In this document: positions 13,801-22,095 of the stretch, in pieces
Position numbering within the stretch: position 1 is the stretch's first letter
Layout of the letters: the number at the start of each line of letters is the position of its first letter
Source of the DNA: JBKPCD01 sp046727175
GTDB taxonomy: Bacteria > Acidobacteriota > Vicinamibacteria > Vicinamibacterales > 2-12-FULL-66-21
DNA: 28,309 bases
Reading direction: 5' to 3'
Assembly: GCA_046727175.1 (NCBI GenBank)
Contig: JBKPCD010000044.1
Location: forward strand, 1-28,309
Program-made: the position numbers and the translations under genes
Notes under the pieces: generated by a model
Told to the model about the DNA's origin: nothing
The model's database searches: none
What the model saw: only the letters and a program-made list of their open reading frames with translations

Positions 13801-15564
13801 TCATCGTTGGCCCGCTCGTCTTCGAAGCGTCCATTCCCCGCTCAAGAGCGCGACGAAAACCAGCATCCACCACGCTGAGCGCATCGGGTAGTGATTCTCG
13901 TTCACTTGGTGCCGAGGAAGGCTGCGCAAGTGCGTTGCGACCGGCGCCAGATTCATCAAGCTCACCGCAACGCCGCCGGTTGCTCGCGCGACGAGCTGTA
14001 ACGAGTCGTCTCGAGCCTCCTGCGCCCCAGCGGGGCCGTCCGATACCATTACGACGGTATCGGCAGTGACGCTCATCATGTGCGCCCGTACGTCGTACTT
14101 GCCCGCTGTCGATGGGCGGAACACTCCCTCGTAGACTCCGGCTTCGGCAGATGGCCACAGCCGCACGAATTCGGTCGCGCCGCCTTCGCGGATAACTTCG
14201 GCGCTTACGCCGGGGACGGTCGTGCGTGCGGCATCCTCAACGAGCTCGGTCGGCCGGACCGCAACGCGCAATCGGACCACCGAACCGGGACGGGGTATCG
14301 CCGGATGCGCAGTCACCTCGAGACGACGTGGCGATGCCGCGGCGGCAATGGCGATTTGCGATCGCCAGAACCGGGCGAAGGCCTCGTCGTCTGCGGCGCG
14401 AAACCGCCACGCGTCGAGGGCACCTGAAAAGAGAATGCGCCCGGCGCCAAGAGGCTCGGAGAAGATCACCGGACGAGTCGACCCCTCGTGCTGGAACGTC
14501 AGGAGTCCGGACGTCTCCGGGCCCACCTTGTGCGGCACCGCAAGCTCGGAGGCACGCAATCGAAGATCGCCGGCCGCGAGGACGACGGGCTTGTCGACGA
14601 GGATCTCGTCGAAGCCGCTGCCGGTAACGAGGTCGAGGTAACGACCGGTCGGCTGACGATCAGGCAGAAGCGCCACGGCTCCGCCGCGACGCCGCGCGAA
14701 CGTCTCGAGGCTCGAAATGTCCGCCGAGGTCAGCTCCTCGGGCGCTCCAATCAGGACGAGATCGAATGGCTCCAACGACGCTGCTGAAAGCGATGACGGT
14801 GAACTGGCGGTGCGGACTTCGAGATCTCGCGACGCGCGCACGATCGTGGATACGCTGAACGTCGGATCTGCTTCGAGAGCGCGGCGGACGAACGCTGACG
14901 TCCACGATGGGCGTGAATCCCAGCTGATCACCTTGAGGGTGCGCGATGCCGCGATCACTCGCACATCGGCCGCATCGCTGAACGGTTCGTCGGACGTCGA
15001 CTTCACGCGCAGGGTTAGTGGCCAGAACCCTGCAGTCGGTGCCGCGAACGGCAGCTCGGCCATGAACCGTTCGGCGTCTGCCTTCCATTGATGCTCGATG
15101 CGGTGCAGCGTGATTCCATTCTGCTCGAGCGTGATCGCCGAGGTCCTGCCGGCAAGCCCGTTGGCCTCGATCTCAGCGCGAACCGTGGCGGACCAGCCGG
15201 GGAGGACGGGACGCGGGTTCTCGGTCCTGACGATTCGGAACCCGCTTGCTTCCGGCGCAGCGGTCGATACGGTGGACACGGATATGTCTTCTGGCACTTC
15301 GCCGGCATCGATTCGATCGCCGACGAAGACTATTGCGGACGCGGGCGCTGCGGAATTGAAAGTCGCAGCATCCCTCAGATCCGAGTCGAGTCGCTGCTTC
15401 ACGGTCCTTACCGCGGTTGTGTCCGGATGAACCGTACCCGCATCTCCCGCAGCGGCGCGCACGTCGACCGCAAGCGGCGCAGTCCGTCGGATAACCAAGC
15501 CCGGATCGATGAACGCTCCGACCGCTATGGCCACTGCAATCATCCGGAGTGTTGCCGCGATCAT
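13801..15564 (-). CDS. Periplasmic GATase-like membrane protein of the MoxR/BatA cluster
   Basis: I do not recognise a named family for the whole 587-aa protein. One N-terminal hydrophobic segment (1-19) and one near the C-terminus (about 563-579, SAWWMLVFVALLSGEW) suggest both ends are membrane-anchored with a large periplasmic middle. Residues about 212-310 (LKVISWDSRPSWTSAFVRRAL...FDLVLIGAPEELTSADISSLETFARRRGG, interrupted) resemble the class I glutamine-amidotransferase-like fold found at the end of large BatA-type proteins. No catalytic Cys-His pair is evident, so it is likely non-enzymatic. The last third is beta-rich, possibly Ig-like. The ATG overlaps the stop of the DUF4175 gene as ATGA, so the two are coupled. 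Confidence 0.7.
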   Translation of the reverse strand: MIAATLRMIAVAIAVGAFIDPGLVIRRTAPLAVDVRAAAGDAGTVHPDTTAVRTVKQRLDSDLRDAATFNSAAPASAIVFVGDRIDAGEVPEDISVSTVSTAAPEASGFRIVRTENPRPVLPGWSATVRAEIEANGLAGRTSAITLEQNGITLHRIEHQWKADAERFMAELPFAAPTAGFWPLTLRVKSTSDEPFSDAADVRVIAASRTLKVISWDSRPSWTSAFVRRALEADPTFSVSTIVRASRDLEVRTASSPSSLSAASLEPFDLVLIGAPEELTSADISSLETFARRRGGAVALLPDRQPTGRYLDLVTGSGFDEILVDKPVVLAAGDLRLRASELAVPHKVGPETSGLLTFQHEGSTRPVIFSEPLGAGRILFSGALDAWRFRAADDEAFARFWRSQIAIAAAASPRRLEVTAHPAIPRPGSVVRLRVAVRPTELVEDAARTTVPGVSAEVIREGGATEFVRLWPSAEAGVYEGVFRPSTAGKYDVRAHMMSVTADTVVMVSDGPAGAQEARDDSLQLVARATGGVAVSLMNLAPVATHLRSLPRHQVNENHYPMRSAWWMLVFVALLSGEWTLRRRAGQR

Positions 15565-17636
15565 CGACGCCTCACCTCGTCGGCCCAGGCGCTTCGCAGC
15601 GTGCCTGTCGTAGCGGGCGTGTCGGCGGCGATTGACGCCTTCCGCGCGAGGCTAAGAAGCGGTGTCGCCGCCTCTTGAACTGCTTGAAGCAATTCGGGAC
15701 CGCTCCTTTTCCCGCTGAGCGCGTCGCGGACCCGGGCGAGCCGCTTCGAGATTGCTTGCCACTCAGCTGACGCAGGATTTACCGCCAGAGCCTCTTCCGA
15801 AAGCGCTGCGATCGATTGAATCGACTGGCGTCCAGCGTCAGGATGGTTGGCCGAGGTCAGCTCGAGGAGCCTTACCAGAATCGCGCGAGCCTCGCGCGTC
15901 TCGAGGTCAAATGTCGCGAGCTGTACGTCGCGGCGCCAGCTTCCTGCTTCCGCCAAATCGCCCGACAACCGTCGCGCCGGGTCGATGCGGCTCCGCACAG
16001 GCAGCGTGCGAAGGATGTAACGATTACGTCCGAACGCACGCTGGAGGGCGTCCGCTGCCGCGCGCGCAGACGGAAGCGCTGCGCCGGTATCGACTGCCGC
16101 CAGCTCCTGTTCGGCGTGGGTCATGTACTTGATCGCGAGGTTGATCTCCCGTCGTGCGCTGTTCGCGAGCCGCCCCTCCTGAATCTCGTGGGACTGCTCC
16201 GCCTCTTCCTCTTCGTCTTCAACTTGCCCACCCATGAGGAAAATGAAATTCGCGCGCACAGCGCGTTGCTCGGCCCCAATCTCCCGCGCTTCGCGTTCGA
16301 CGGTCTCGCGCGGCAGCGATCGTTCGCGCGCACGAAGCCGCTGAATCTTCAGGACGATCATCTGCTGGCTCAGCTCATACCGGTTTTTGTCAGGCGGCAG
16401 CTCGAAACCGGCAAGCGCGACCTCCCCCGGACCGGCGACCTCGACGAAGAACGTGTCCGACGCTGCAAGGCCGGCGTCGCCTGGGCGTCGATCCCTGGCA
16501 ACGACGCGATAGACCAGTGAGTCGCCCGGCTCGAGACCCAGCCCCGCGAGCGACAGCGCTGCACTCCCCTTCCATGCGAGATCGCTGTCGCGCACCAGAT
16601 CTAGCGGCATCGTGCCTTCGACGAACTCGAACTGCTCGCCCGTCCCAGACACCTTCGTGTACTTCAGTTCGAGGGATTGCAGGCCCAAATCATCCGTTGC
16701 AGCCGCCGCGACCTGGACTGAAGCCTTCTCGTCGGGCACCAGCAGATCCTTGCCTGGCTGATGAATGTGAATCACAGGCGCACGATCTGGCGTCACAGTC
16801 ACCGGGATGAGTCGGCGCTCCCCGATCGAGGCCGCAGGTTCCATGGCGAGGTATCCGCTCTCCGCGACGGTCACTTCCGCGCTCAGGCCGCCGGCTGTTC
16901 GCGTCGCAGGCAATGCGGTCGTCGAATAGCGAATACGCCACGCCTTGTCGTCGATGCCTGTGATCATCAGGCGAAGTCGGCTGCCCGCGATGAGGTCGAT
17001 CCGATCCGGATTCGTGAGCTTGCGTTCCGGCAGCCTGGTGTACGCCGGCGGGGAAATGGTGGCAAAGACGTCAATGTCGCGCGGTGGCGTTCGAAACGCT
17101 TCTTGCACGGTTGCACCCTGTCGCGACGTCAGCACGACACGTTGCGGCGCGTTCATGACAAGCGCCGCGACCAGCACCACCAGCGTTGTCGAAAACAACG
17201 AAATCGGCTTCGCAAGCGGCACAACGTCGGCCGGATCTGCAGCTCGCAGAATAGATGCAGCTTCGTTGAGCACGCGGAGACGAACCAGCGGTTTCGCGCG
17301 ATCCGGGTGCGCGACCAGTTCGCGGGCCGTAAAGATCACATTCCGGCTGACCGGATAGGCGCGTTCGAGACGATCTGCTGCCGCTTGCTGGGTCCAGGCC
17401 GAGGTTCGGCGTCGCAGCCAGCCAAGAGCCGCGATGACTGCGATGAGCAGGACGAGAACGTCGATGACAGACATCCGAAGTCCTGCGGCCTTCAAAATGG
17501 GAGGAACAACCGCAGCGGTGGCAGCTGCGCCGGCCGTCGCCCGCAGGACGTGCTCGAGACGCGTGCGACGCGCCACACGACTCACCGCGCGCTCGACGAC
17601 TTGCGCAGCCGCCTTGTCGCCGTCGTCAAGCGGCAA
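15561..17636 (-). CDS. DUF4175 family membrane protein
   Basis: The 691-aa protein has two N-terminal helices (about 33-52 and 56-75) and a third near 145-162, then a large extracytoplasmic region. That region includes a beta-rich part with PPAYTRLPERKL and a helical stretch with an acidic run (EDEEEEAEQ). This arrangement and the position beside a BatA-like gene match DUF4175 proteins, whose function is unknown. The start was set at the TTG at 17636 because AGGAGG lies exactly 6 nt before it (17643-17648). A second TTG nine codons upstream has no such site. The start overlaps the stop of the BatA-like gene by 11 nt and the stop overlaps the next gene by 4 nt. Confidence 0.8.
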   Translation of the reverse strand: MPLDDGDKAAAQVVERAVSRVARRTRLEHVLRATAGAAATAAVVPPILKAAGLRMSVIDVLVLLIAVIAALGWLRRRTSAWTQQAAADRLERAYPVSRNVIFTARELVAHPDRAKPLVRLRVLNEAASILRAADPADVVPLAKPISLFSTTLVVLVAALVMNAPQRVVLTSRQGATVQEAFRTPPRDIDVFATISPPAYTRLPERKLTNPDRIDLIAGSRLRLMITGIDDKAWRIRYSTTALPATRTAGGLSAEVTVAESGYLAMEPAASIGERRLIPVTVTPDRAPVIHIHQPGKDLLVPDEKASVQVAAAATDDLGLQSLELKYTKVSGTGEQFEFVEGTMPLDLVRDSDLAWKGSAALSLAGLGLEPGDSLVYRVVARDRRPGDAGLAASDTFFVEVAGPGEVALAGFELPPDKNRYELSQQMIVLKIQRLRARERSLPRETVEREAREIGAEQRAVRANFIFLMGGQVEDEEEEAEQSHEIQEGRLANSARREINLAIKYMTHAEQELAAVDTGAALPSARAAADALQRAFGRNRYILRTLPVRSRIDPARRLSGDLAEAGSWRRDVQLATFDLETREARAILVRLLELTSANHPDAGRQSIQSIAALSEEALAVNPASAEWQAISKRLARVRDALSGKRSGPELLQAVQEAATPLLSLARKASIAADTPATTGTLRSAWADEVRRR

Positions 17637-18951
17637 CGCGAACCTCCTCGGAGCGACCGGCAAACCGTCGGATCACTTGCTCCAGCGTCAACAGCAGGAG
17701 CGCTGCCCCCCAGAACCGGCGGGCATCCGATCGGTCCGAACGTTGCCACGCATCATCCGCAACGGGACCTGCCAGACGCGTCCAGCTGGTGAGCTGCGCC
17801 GAATCGAGTCGCGCGATCTCCAACTCGGGTTGAGCGATATCTCCATGGCGCGCGATCAGTGCAGCTCGAAGCGCAACTGCTGCGAAGAAGCTATCGGGCG
17901 GCGCCGCAATCTTCATGAGCAGCTCGCGTCCAAGGGCCGCGGCCTCTACCAGAGGCTGCCCGACACGATCCTGAACGACGATGGTCCAGGTGTCGGTCGC
18001 GTCGGCTAATCGTGAGGCTGTTGTCGCTCGGGCAGCGTCAGCGAGCGACGTGTCATTTCTCAGTCGCAGGACCGTCTTCAGCATCCAGCGATGATCATCA
18101 ACCTCGATCGGCCGCGGCGAGCCATTACTGACAATCCCGCCGTCGAATTGAATTCGTAACGGCTCTGCGGCATCCGGACTGGGCGCACCGCCTTTTGCGA
18201 CAGTCCTCAATAACCTCCTCACGGCGCTGGCGTCCGCCGCGGCGACCTGAAGTCCCTCATCGGCTCGACTCTCTCCCGTGATCACAACGGAGCTCGTCAG
18301 GCCGGACAGTTGAAGACGCTGCGACTTCGGAACAATTCCGCCGGCGCCGAAGAGTCTCAAACCCTCTGCCGTGCGCACCATCACGTCGCCTCCGACCCGT
18401 ACGAACCGGAGCCCCGTCGAGGGCGGAACGACTCTCAGGTCGTCGCCTTTGAGCGTGCCTTCCTGAAAATCGGAAATGACCACGATTTCGCTTCGTGCAG
18501 GAGGTGTCGTCGACAGCCAGGCGGTCGCACGGACGACCGACTCGCGCACTACCGCTCCTTCGAACCGTCTTGTGAGAAACGCCCCGTGCGACTCCGCGTC
18601 AGTCGCCGCGTGCGCTGCCGCCTGGTTCGACGATTCCCGCATGCTGGCGCTCGTGTCGATGACGACGGCGCGCACTGTCCGGGCGTTCCATGCCTGACGG
18701 CGTGAGGTCGTGAGCGCAATCGGCTGCGCGGCAGAGAGGACAACACTGCCGACGATTGCAACGCGAAGAAACAGCAGCGGCCAGTCGGACGGCAGTCGCA
18801 AGCGGATCGCGTCGCTGCGAGTGGTGCGGACGAATCGAAGGGTTGGAAACAGGAGGCGATCGGCGCGATGAGCCCGCAGGAGGTGAATGATTACGGGCGC
18901 CGCGATCAGCACGAGCCCCGCGAGCGCTGCAGGATTGAGCCAGCGGATCAC
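17626..18951 (-). CDS. BatA-like aerotolerance-regulator N-terminal protein with VWA segment
   Basis: The 441-aa protein starts with the BatA-type module: helix 1 (about 8-25, NPAALAGLVLIAAPVIIHLL), the RLLFPTLRFVR turn, and helix 2 (about 57-77). Next comes a VWA-like segment with an intact MIDAS start, DTSAS at 99-103, and a second strand EIVVISDFQ. A last hydrophobic segment lies near 412-425. Such proteins are inner-membrane partners of MoxR ATPases. It is shorter than BatA proteins that also carry a C-terminal GATase-like domain; here that domain appears to be a separate gene (13801-15564). It starts at GTG 18951, overlapping the DUF58 stop by 4 nt (GTGA). The GTG start and overlap imply coupling. 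Confidence 0.82.
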   Translation of the reverse strand: MIRWLNPAALAGLVLIAAPVIIHLLRAHRADRLLFPTLRFVRTTRSDAIRLRLPSDWPLLFLRVAIVGSVVLSAAQPIALTTSRRQAWNARTVRAVVIDTSASMRESSNQAAAHAATDAESHGAFLTRRFEGAVVRESVVRATAWLSTTPPARSEIVVISDFQEGTLKGDDLRVVPPSTGLRFVRVGGDVMVRTAEGLRLFGAGGIVPKSQRLQLSGLTSSVVITGESRADEGLQVAAADASAVRRLLRTVAKGGAPSPDAAEPLRIQFDGGIVSNGSPRPIEVDDHRWMLKTVLRLRNDTSLADAARATTASRLADATDTWTIVVQDRVGQPLVEAAALGRELLMKIAAPPDSFFAAVALRAALIARHGDIAQPELEIARLDSAQLTSWTRLAGPVADDAWQRSDRSDARRFWGAALLLLTLEQVIRRFAGRSEEVRVAA

Positions 18952-19829
18952 GTCGACACGCCTCCAGACCGCTGAAGCAGATAGCCACGCAGCGCTGTGT
19001 CCAAAGGAGCATCCGTTGTGACGCGGATGTAGTCGATCCCCAGGCCCGTGCAGCGTCGACGCCAGCGCTCCAGGAAATCGGCGAAGCCGCGACGATACGC
19101 TGTAGACATCGCTCCGCTCGTCAGCACGCGCTGGCCCGTCTCCAGGTCCTCGAGCTCCACATCCCCGGCAAATGGAAACTCCAACTCGTCGCGTGTGAGG
19201 ACGTGGAACACCGTCAGCTCGTGGCCGATTCGGATCGCACGGCGCAGCTCGGCTTCCATCCGCTCGTCCTCATCGTACAAATCTGAAACGAGAATCAGCA
19301 TGCCCCGGCGCTTCAACAGATCGACGGCGCGCTGGAGCGCTGACGCCGAGCTCGTCTCGCCCGATGCGGTCAGCTTTGATAACGCGATCAAGAGCCGACG
19401 GAGGTGGAGACGTCCCGTACGGCTCGGGATGTAGTCGCGCAGCCTCTCGCCGTAGGTAACGAGCCCTATCGCATCTCCCTGCTCTGAAATGAGGTAAGAC
19501 AGCGCGGCTGTCAACACGCGTGCGTAATCCAGTTTCGACGCGCTTCCCTGCCGGCCGTACGCCATCGACGCGCTCGCATCCACGACGATCTGCGCGAGCA
19601 TGTTCGTTGTCTCGCGGTACTGCTTCGTGTAGACGCGATCCGTCCGGGCGAACAGCTTCCAGTCGACGTACTTCAGATCGTCACCGGGTCGGTAGTGGCG
19701 GTACTGCGCGAACTCCGCGCTGTAACCGTGGAACCGACTGCGGTGAATGCCGGACATCGTTCCATCAACGGTCACCCGCGCGACCATTTCGAGGTCGCCA
19801 ATGGATGTCAGGAGCGCAGGATCGAGCAT
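18948..19829 (-). CDS. DUF58 domain protein (MoxR partner)
   Basis: The 293-aa protein carries the DUF58 hallmark HYRPGDDLKYVDWKLFARTD (about 45-64) followed by VYTKQYRE, then a VWA-like domain with the MIDAS motif DASAS (84-88) and ILVSDLYDEDE (about 177-187). It has no membrane helix, so it should sit at the cytoplasmic face. DUF58 proteins are almost always encoded next to MoxR ATPases and are thought to link the ATPase to its membrane partners. The gene begins 15 nt after moxR and overlaps the BatA-like gene by 4 nt. No clear SD precedes the ATG. Confidence 0.9.
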   Translation of the reverse strand: MLDPALLTSIGDLEMVARVTVDGTMSGIHRSRFHGYSAEFAQYRHYRPGDDLKYVDWKLFARTDRVYTKQYRETTNMLAQIVVDASASMAYGRQGSASKLDYARVLTAALSYLISEQGDAIGLVTYGERLRDYIPSRTGRLHLRRLLIALSKLTASGETSSASALQRAVDLLKRRGMLILVSDLYDEDERMEAELRRAIRIGHELTVFHVLTRDELEFPFAGDVELEDLETGQRVLTSGAMSTAYRRGFADFLERWRRRCTGLGIDYIRVTTDAPLDTALRGYLLQRSGGVST

Positions 19830-19844
19830 GACGCTGCCATCGGA

Positions 19845-20870
19845 TTAGGACCCGATCGTGTCGAGCAGTTGCCGAACGACGTGGTCCGCGTCGGTGCCGT
19901 CGGCCTCGGCCTGAAAATTGAGAAGAATCCGGTGCCGCAGCACCGGCAGGGCGACGGCCTGAATGTCCTCACGCGAGACGACGCTGCGGCCTTCGAGCAG
20001 CGCACGCGCCTTGGCGCCCAGCAGCAACGACTGCCCCGCGCGCGGCCCGGCTCCCCATCGGACCCACGTTCGGATGAAGTCGGGCGGCGTCTCGCCATCT
20101 GCAGTAACGGGCCGTGTCGCGCGTACCAGCCGAGCGGCGAAATCGACAACGTTCTCGGCCGCGGGCACATCGCGGACCACCGCGTGCAGGCGCTCGATCT
20201 CGTCGCCTGTGGCCACAACGGCGATCTGTGGATCGTCGGACCCGGTGGTTTGTGACAGGATCCGGCGCTCTTCGTCCGCCGAGGGGTAGTCGATCACGAC
20301 GTTGAACATGAACCGATCGAGCTGAGCCTCGGGCAGCGGATACGTGCCTTCCTGCTCGATTGGGTTCTGCGTCGCGAGCACGAACAGCGGCCGATCGAGC
20401 TCGAACCGAACTCCGCTGACGGTCACCTGATACTCCTGCATCGCTTCGAGCAGCGCAGCCTGCGTTTTCGGTGGAGTACGATTGATCTCGTCCGCGAGGA
20501 TGATATTCGCAAAGATTGGTCCGCGGATGAAGCGGATGACGCGCCTGCCGCTCGCGCGATCTTCCTCGATGACCTCGGCGCCGACGATGTCGGACGGCAT
20601 CAGGTCCGGGGTGAACTGAATCCGATTGAATTTGAGATCGACTGCCTGGGCGAGCTTCTTGATCAGCAGCGTCTTGGCGAGTCCAGGCACTCCGCGAAGC
20701 AGGCAGTGGCCGCCCGCCAGGAACGCGATCAGAATTTCACGCACCACACGGCGCTGACCGACGATGACCTTGGCCAGCTCGCCCTCGAGGCGTCCACAGA
20801 GGTCTGCGACGCGCTCGAAGGGCACTGCCGGCGCGTGCCGCTCGGTCAGGTGCAGATTGCGATCGATCAT
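19845..20870 (-). CDS. MoxR-family AAA+ ATPase
   Basis: The 341-aa product has the MoxR core: VIVGQRRVVREILIAFLAGGH, Walker A GVPGLAKT (60-67), LMPSDIVGAEV, Walker B LADEIN (125-130) followed by RTPPKTQAALLEAMQE, and sensor 1 LATQNPIEQEGTYPLPEAQLDRF (165-187, cited in part). MoxR ATPases act as chaperones that mature or insert partner proteins, often through VWA-domain adaptors. It is the first gene of a five-gene cluster with overlaps or a 15-nt gap at each later junction. No SD is near the ATG. A -10-like TACACT ends about 10 nt before the ATG, so transcription could begin very close to the start codon. Confidence 0.93.
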   Translation of the reverse strand: MIDRNLHLTERHAPAVPFERVADLCGRLEGELAKVIVGQRRVVREILIAFLAGGHCLLRGVPGLAKTLLIKKLAQAVDLKFNRIQFTPDLMPSDIVGAEVIEEDRASGRRVIRFIRGPIFANIILADEINRTPPKTQAALLEAMQEYQVTVSGVRFELDRPLFVLATQNPIEQEGTYPLPEAQLDRFMFNVVIDYPSADEERRILSQTTGSDDPQIAVVATGDEIERLHAVVRDVPAAENVVDFAARLVRATRPVTADGETPPDFIRTWVRWGAGPRAGQSLLLGAKARALLEGRSVVSREDIQAVALPVLRHRILLNFQAEADGTDADHVVRQLLDTIGS

Positions 20871-20920
20871 CTGTATCGAGAGTGTACTTCACCTCGACGG
20901 ACGGCTCTCGAATCCGAACG

Positions 20921-20963
20921 CTGAATCGTGAAACTCAAGTCGTGAACTCTGAACCCGTGAACC
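20921..20963 (+). repeat. Heptad repeat between divergent moxR and murQ
   Basis: Five units follow in exact 7-bp phase: CTGAATC, GTGAAAC, TCAAGTC, GTGAACT and CTGAACC (20921-20955). After a one-base slip comes GTGAACC (20957-20963). The block lies between the divergent moxR and murQ starts, just upstream of the murQ promoter. It has a different core from the GGCT/AGCC heptads but the same period. Confidence 0.6.
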
Positions 20964-20982
20964 CGTTCGCGCGGCGAGCCGT

Positions 20983-21011
20983 TTGACAGGTCCGAACGGC
21001 AGGAGTAGTGT
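20983..21011 (+). promoter_or_regulatory. Sigma70-type promoter for murQ
   Basis: A perfect -35 TTGACA (20983-20988) is followed after 17 bp by TAGTGT (21006-21011), a weak -10. The predicted start near 21018 leaves a leader of about 37 nt, most of it in a stem-loop (21020-21039). Confidence 0.5.
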
Positions 21012-21019
21012 ACGCGGTT

Positions 21020-21039
21020 GCCCCCATGCTGCAGGGGGC
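21020..21039 (+). promoter_or_regulatory. Stem-loop in the murQ 5' leader
   Basis: GCCCCC (21020-21025) pairs with GGGGGC (21034-21039) around an 8-nt loop. It begins within a few bases of the predicted transcription start and ends 15 nt before the ATG. It could stabilise the mRNA or restrict ribosome access; there is no strong SD nearby. Confidence 0.4.
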
Positions 21040-21054
21040 GTCCAGAAAGTTTGC

Positions 21055-21996
21055 ATGCCCACTCAGTCCAAGTGGCAATATCTGCCGACCGAAGCCATCA
21101 ATCCAGCCAGCCTCGCGATTGACAAGCTGGCGATTCGCGACATCGTGGACATGGTGATCAACGAAGACCGTAAGGTGATCGCCGCCGTCCAGAAGGAGCA
21201 CGAACGCATCGCGCATGGCGTTGAAATCCTCGCACAGTCGCTGCGGAAGGGCGGGCGCGTCATCTTCGTCGGCGCGGGCACGAGCGGCCGCCTCGGCGTG
21301 GTGGAAGCGTCCGAGATGCCGCCGACGTTCGGCACATCCCCCAGCGTCGTTCAGGCGATCATGGCCGGCGGTCAGGATGCGGTCTTCCGCGCGAAGGAAG
21401 GTGTCGAGGACAACTTCGAGGAAGGGGCCCGCAGCATCGGCCGGCTCCGGCTCGGAAAAAAGGACGTCGTGATCGGCGTGTCGGCGAGCGGCATGACGCC
21501 GTTCGTCCGGGGCGCGCTGACGCGCGCGCGAAAGGCTGGCGCGAAGATCATCTTCGTGACCTGCTGGCCGGGATCAGAGCTGCAGACGTTCGTCGACGTG
21601 CAGATCGCCCCGGCGGTCGGCCCCGAGGTCATCGCCGGATCGACACGGCTGAAAGCCGGAACGGCCACCAAGATGGTGCTGAACATGCTGACCACGATCG
21701 CGATGATCAAGGTCGGCAAGACGTACGGCAATCTGATGGTGGACGTGCAGACCGGCTCGGAGAAGCTCAAGGATCGCGCCCGCCGCATCATCACGATCGT
21801 CACGGGCATCGATTACGACGCCACCGACGCGCTCCTGAAGCGCGCCAGGTGGAATGTCAAGGCAGCGATCGTGATGCAGAAGACCGGGCTCACCCTGCCC
21901 CAGGCGCTGCAGCGTCTCAAGAAGGCGGACGATTCCGTCCGCGACGCGATTGGCGAAGACGTCGAGCCCCGCTTGAGAGAATTGCTGCACGCGTGA
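21055..21996 (+). CDS. murQ: N-acetylmuramic acid 6-phosphate etherase MurQ
   Basis: MurQ cleaves the D-lactyl ether of MurNAc-6-phosphate, giving GlcNAc-6-phosphate and lactate, in the cytoplasm. The 313-aa product has the SIS-domain signature GAGTSGRLGVVEASEMPPTFG (first part at 73-80), with the family's catalytic Glu in ASE (E87). It also has GVSASGMTPFVRGAL and the second signature PEVIAGSTRLKAGTATKMV. The ATG at 21055 places the conserved N-terminus (LPTEAINPASLAIDKLAIRDIV, from about 10) correctly; an upstream in-frame start at 20983 would fall inside the promoter. It is convergent with nagB across a heptad-repeat hairpin. MurQ normally needs a kinase or PTS to supply its substrate, and a candidate kinase lies 1.8 kb away. 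Confidence 0.95.
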   Translation: MPTQSKWQYLPTEAINPASLAIDKLAIRDIVDMVINEDRKVIAAVQKEHERIAHGVEILAQSLRKGGRVIFVGAGTSGRLGVVEASEMPPTFGTSPSVVQAIMAGGQDAVFRAKEGVEDNFEEGARSIGRLRLGKKDVVIGVSASGMTPFVRGALTRARKAGAKIIFVTCWPGSELQTFVDVQIAPAVGPEVIAGSTRLKAGTATKMVLNMLTTIAMIKVGKTYGNLMVDVQTGSEKLKDRARRIITIVTGIDYDATDALLKRARWNVKAAIVMQKTGLTLPQALQRLKKADDSVRDAIGEDVEPRLRELLHA

Positions 21997-22009
21997 GGGA
22001 TCGGCGCTC

Positions 22010-22095
22010 GGCTGAAGGCTCTGAGCTTCGGGCTTTAGGCAACCCAGAGTCAATAGCCTATAGCCTAAAGCCTAGAGAGCCTGGAGCCCAGATCC
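22010..22095. repeat. Inverted heptad array and large hairpin between murQ and nagB
   Basis: Nine units in 7-bp phase run from 22010 to 22072. They begin as GGCTGAA, GGCTCTG, AGCTTCG, GGCTTTA and turn into AATAGCC, TATAGCC, TAAAGCC, then TGGAGCC at 22082. The two halves are reverse complements: GGCTTTAGGC (22031-22040) pairs perfectly with GCCTAAAGCC (22063-22072), GGCTCT (22017-22022) with AGAGCC (22076-22081), and GGCT (22010) with AGCC (22085). It lies between convergent stops, so it may end transcription from both sides. The nagB stop (22065-22067) and its last residues are inside it. Confidence 0.7.

Noticed and set aside
16761..17792. Long plus-strand open frame opposite the DUF4175 and BatA-like genes
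   Set aside because: Composition is Arg/His-rich without domains, and the antisense genes have proper starts, SD and coupling.
20880..21055. CRISPR-like array in the moxR-murQ spacer
   Set aside because: The repeated units are 7 bp and contiguous; there are no 20-40 bp repeats with spacers.
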